This document shows, piece by piece, positions 5,163 through 5,907 of a stretch of 5,907 nt of DNA. Origin of the DNA: Candidatus Colimorpha onthohippi. GTDB lineage: Bacteria; Bacteroidota; Bacteroidia; Bacteroidales; P3. The notes below the pieces were generated by a model that saw nothing but the letters and a program-made list of their open reading frames with translations, made no database searches and was not told the DNA's origin. Location: contig JAGHVA010000105.1 of the NCBI GenBank assembly GCA_018064565.1, forward strand, positions 1 to 5,907, written 5' to 3'. The position numbers and the translations under genes were made by a program. Within the stretch, counting starts at the first letter, position 1. Every line of letters begins with the position of its first letter.

Positions 5163-5907
5163 ATGCAACTATATGATTTGCATCCTGATGCAAAAATCGG
5201 GCAGAATGTTACGATTTCCAATTTTACCACCATCTGTGAAGATGTAGAGATTGGCGATGGAACGTGGATAGGACCTAATGTTACGATATTCCCAGGAGCG
5301 AGGATAGGTAAGAACTGCAAGATATTTCCTGGTTCGGTGATAGCGGCTGTGCCGCAGGATTTGAAGTTTGACGGAGAATATACCACGGCGGAGATAGGCG
5401 ACAACAATGTGATTCGTGAGTGTTGTACCATCAACAGAGGTACCTCGGCATCGGGGCGAACGGTGATAGGCAACGACAACTTGCTTATGGCATACGTGCA
5501 TGTAGCGCACGACTGTGTGGTTGGCAATCGCTGTGTGTTTGCCAACAATGCCACCTTGGCGGGACATATCACGGTAGGGGATTATGCTATATTGGGCGGT
5601 AAGACTGCTTGTTTGCAGTTTATCCATATCGGAGCGCATGTGATTACAGCGGGTGGTTCGCTGGTGGATAAGGATATACCGCCATTTGTGAAGGCAGCCC
5701 GTTATCCCATCTCGTTTGCAGGCATCAACTCGCTTGGTTTGCAACGCAGAGGGTTCAGTATGGAGGAGATCAACAATATCAAAGATATCTATCGCATTAT
5801 CTTCCAGAAAGGATTGTCGGTAGCACATGCTGTGGAGGAGGTGAAAGAGAAGTATGGTCACACTAACGAGGGCAAACAGGTGCTTGGTTTTATAGGTGCT
5901 GCCAACA
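5163..5907 (+). CDS. lpxA: UDP-N-acetylglucosamine acyltransferase LpxA (last residues beyond the window)
   Basis: First enzyme of lipid A synthesis: transfers a 3-hydroxyacyl chain from acyl-ACP to the 3-OH of UDP-GlcNAc in the cytosol. 248 codons are visible with no stop. Since the family is about 255-262 residues, only a few codons are missing; the end QVLGFIGAAN matches the start of the terminal helix. The N-terminal part shows left-handed beta-helix hexapeptides (AKIGQN, VEIGDG, ARIGKN), then QDLKF (65-69) and INRGT (90-94). HVAHDC carries His113 and catalytic His116 (E. coli His122 and His125), AGH carries His135 (His144), and QRRGF carries Arg195 (Arg204). The residue matching E. coli His160 is Leu151 (CLQF instead of the usual HQF). 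Gly164 matches E. coli acyl-ruler Gly173, which is compatible with a long acyl chain. The start is the first ATG after the lpxC stop and gives a normal N-terminus (LHPDAKIG). No Shine-Dalgarno is seen. Confidence 0.96.
   Translation, partial: MQLYDLHPDAKIGQNVTISNFTTICEDVEIGDGTWIGPNVTIFPGARIGKNCKIFPGSVIAAVPQDLKFDGEYTTAEIGDNNVIRECCTINRGTSASGRTVIGNDNLLMAYVHVAHDCVVGNRCVFANNATLAGHITVGDYAILGGKTACLQFIHIGAHVITAGGSLVDKDIPPFVKAARYPISFAGINSLGLQRRGFSMEEINNIKDIYRIIFQKGLSVAHAVEEVKEKYGHTNEGKQVLGFIGAAN

Noticed and set aside
5169..5861. 230-codon open frame on the minus strand, opposite lpxA
   Set aside because: The plus strand has full LpxA motifs. The antisense product has no domain pattern and reflects codon use on the other strand.

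Overview
The window looks like chromosomal DNA from a member of the Bacteroidota, most likely the order Bacteroidales. GuaA and HtpG follow Bacteroidales-type sequence throughout (for example DRGIG in place of the DNGIG common in other HSP90s). The LpxC C-terminal half has the Bacteroidota pattern GVLNTTDPYFPNEPARHKLLD. A TAnnTTTG promoter element precedes guaA, and no gene has a convincing Shine-Dalgarno sequence. These are recognitions from memory; no database search was run.

Layout: the 5' part of htpG lies on the minus strand (705 down to 1, running off the left edge). A 236-bp divergent intergenic region (706-941) holds a two-turn-spaced direct repeat array, a short palindrome and the guaA promoter candidates. 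Four genes on the plus strand follow: guaA (942-2468), a secreted LysM plus type-I periplasmic-binding-fold protein (2514-4202), lpxC (4221-5147) and lpxA (5163 to the right edge, lacking only its last few codons). The gaps between the plus-strand genes are 45, 18 and 15 bp, with no visible terminator, so one transcript is plausible.

Functionally, guaA makes GMP. lpxA and lpxC encode the first two steps of lipid A synthesis. The LysM protein is predicted to act outside the cytoplasm, probably at the peptidoglycan, so the cluster is largely an envelope gene set behind a nucleotide gene. htpG (HSP90 chaperone) is divergent and may share upstream control sites with guaA.

The points most worth a second look are: an LpxC that ends at the LpxC domain although Bacteroidota usually carry an LpxC-FabZ fusion; replacement of the conserved His160-equivalent of LpxA by Leu; the regularly spaced TGCTGACAT repeats between htpG and guaA; and the LysM/binding-fold protein, which resembles LpoA-type peptidoglycan synthase activators in concept. 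I see no mobile element, CRISPR array, RNA gene or clearly new multi-gene system.
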